The notes under the pieces are model-generated. The model searched no databases and was not told the DNA's origin. It saw only the letters and a program-made list of their open reading frames with translations. A stretch of DNA of 64,000 nt from Halovibrio variabilis (GTDB lineage: Bacteria > Pseudomonadota > Gammaproteobacteria > Pseudomonadales > Halomonadaceae), in assembly GCF_007991175.1 (NCBI RefSeq), contig NZ_BJXV01000003.1, positions 62,001 to 126,000 of the forward strand, written 5' to 3'. Both the position numbers and the translations under genes were made by a program. Shown piece after piece: positions 62,960 to 64,000 of the stretch (position 1 is the stretch's first letter; each line of letters starts with the position of its first letter).

Positions 62960-64000
62960 CTAGGCGCTATCCGACGCCTGACTGCCTTCAGCCAGTATCC
63001 AGCTCGCGGCCTTCTCCGCAATCATCAGGGTGGGCGAGTTAGTATTACCACTGGTAATCGTCGGCATCACACTGGCATCGGCCACCCGCAGCCCGCTAAT
63101 GCCGCGCACGCGAAGTCGCGGATCAACCACGGCCATTTCATCGTCTTCGCTACCCATGCGCGCGGTGCCAACAGGGTGAAAAATCGTCGTGCCGATATCA
63201 CCAGCCAGCCGCGCCAGCTCGTCGTCGCTCTGGTACTCAAGGCCTGGCTTTACCTCTTCCGGCGTGTACTTCGCAAACGCCGGCTGCTCGGCGATGCGCC
63301 GTGTCACACGCAGTGAATCTGCCGCCACCTTGCGGTCTTCGGGGGTACTTAAATAATTGGGTGAAATCGCCGGCGCTTGGCGTGGATCGCTGCTTTTCAG
63401 CCGAACCGTGCCTCGGCTGGTGGGGTTCAAATTGCACACGCTGGCGGTAATCGCCGGGTACGGATGCAGCGGCTGGCCGAAGGCTTCCAGGCTTAGCGGC
63501 TGCACGTGGTACTCAATATTGGGGTGCGGCTGGTCGGGCGTACTGCGGGTAAAAGCACCCAACTGCGAAGGCGCCATACTCATCGGCCCCGAGCGTTTAA
63601 GCAGGTACTCCATTGCTATTCCCGCTTTACCCCAAAGCGTGCTGGTCATGGCATTGAGGGTTTTGCCATTGGTGATTTTATACACCGAACGAATCTGCAG
63701 ATGATCCTGCAGGTTTTCGCCCACGCCGGGCAGGTCGTGGACGACCTCAACGCCGTGTTCGCGCAGCACCTCACCCGGCCCAACACCGGAAAGTTGCAAC
63801 AAGTGCGGCGTGCCGATCGCCCCAGTGCACAGCACTACTTCTGCATTGCCTCTCTCCTTGTTCAACACAGCACGCTGGACTTTCCCCCCGCGCTCTAGCT
63901 CCACCCCCGCGCAGCGCGGTGTGCCTGCCTGCTCCTCAAAAAGCAGCCGATTGACCTGGGTGGAGTGCCATAGCGTTAAGTTGCCGCGTTTTAATGCGGG
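62960..64000 (-). CDS. GMC family oxidoreductase, choline dehydrogenase-like (5' end cut)
   Basis: The C-terminal 346 residues of a GMC FAD oxidoreductase; the frame is open to the right edge, so the FAD-binding N-terminus lies outside. Visible: T-G-A-I-G-T-P-H-L-L-Q-L-S-G-V-G-P (signature 2), F-H-P-V-G-T-A-R-M-G with the catalytic His, and S-G-N-T-N-S-P-T-L-M-I-A-E-K with Asn. Compatible with choline dehydrogenase BetA or an alcohol dehydrogenase of this family. No betaine aldehyde dehydrogenase is seen here, so a glycine-betaine role is not proven. No signal peptide visible in this part. Confidence 0.9.
   Translation of the reverse strand, partial: PALKRGNLTLWHSTQVNRLLFEEQAGTPRCAGVELERGGKVQRAVLNKERGNAEVVLCTGAIGTPHLLQLSGVGPGEVLREHGVEVVHDLPGVGENLQDHLQIRSVYKITNGKTLNAMTSTLWGKAGIAMEYLLKRSGPMSMAPSQLGAFTRSTPDQPHPNIEYHVQPLSLEAFGQPLHPYPAITASVCNLNPTSRGTVRLKSSDPRQAPAISPNYLSTPEDRKVAADSLRVTRRIAEQPAFAKYTPEEVKPGLEYQSDDELARLAGDIGTTIFHPVGTARMGSEDDEMAVVDPRLRVRGISGLRVADASVMPTITSGNTNSPTLMIAEKAASWILAEGSQASDSA

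Overview
The window looks like a piece of chromosome from a moderately halophilic gammaproteobacterium, most likely Halomonas or a close relative. This is an inference from gene content: a two-subunit AruF/AruG arginine succinyltransferase operon, FabV, a PA4780-type RIO kinase, DUF3581, BluB, PhoH with a PIN domain, and several sodium/solute symporters. Sampled lines have a G+C near 58%. I see no rRNA, tRNA, CRISPR array, phage or insertion sequence. The window is cut inside a proline racemase family gene at the left and a GMC oxidoreductase at the right.

Layout. 1-7 kb: a proline racemase/hydroxyproline dehydratase family gene coupled to an MDR oxidoreductase, an NnrU protein, a GAF-PAS-GGDEF cyclase overlapping CorA, and a sodium/solute symporter behind a TPP riboswitch. 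7-17.4 kb: the most unusual block, two divergent arms of Alpha-E, circularly permuted ATP-grasp and transglutaminase genes, a predicted but poorly characterised peptide-ligation system. 17.4-24.5 kb: DUF3581 (with a MaoC-like motif), a large AsmA-like envelope protein, a membrane diguanylate cyclase and DUF2252. 24.6-30.6 kb: symporter/DUF3311/amidase with a LysR regulator, two GNATs and BluB. 30.6-36.9 kb: the complete arginine succinyltransferase pathway, aruC-F-G-D-B, tightly overlapping. 37.2-38.6 kb: a visibly more GC-rich pair, a C45 Ntn-hydrolase and an ABM monooxygenase. 38.9-53.2 kb: mostly housekeeping genes (SDR, GlxA-like regulator, FabV, glutathione peroxidase, LysE exporter, YebC family, MDR, ABC exporter, RIO kinase, DbpA, YbaK, PhoH). 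53.3-59.7 kb: a five-gene membrane operon of a DUF4040/MrpC-like fusion, three large antiporter-like (NuoL/M/N, MrpA/D) subunits and a BrkB/YihY protein, with no NADH-oxidising module in view. 59.8-64 kb: carboxylesterase, SLC13 permease with RCK_C domains, cold-shock protein and GMC oxidoreductase.

Two systems deserve most attention. In the ATP-grasp/Alpha-E/transglutaminase locus, the fused ATP-grasp copy seems to have lost the lobe carrying the K-P-A...G-G motif that its neighbour keeps, suggesting one catalytic and one non-catalytic copy. In the Mrp/complex-I-like operon, two large subunits keep the TM5 glutamate and the third has alanine at that position. A further genome-scale pattern is a set of short exact or near-exact tandem repeats (unit 13-16 bp) in at least six intergenic gaps.
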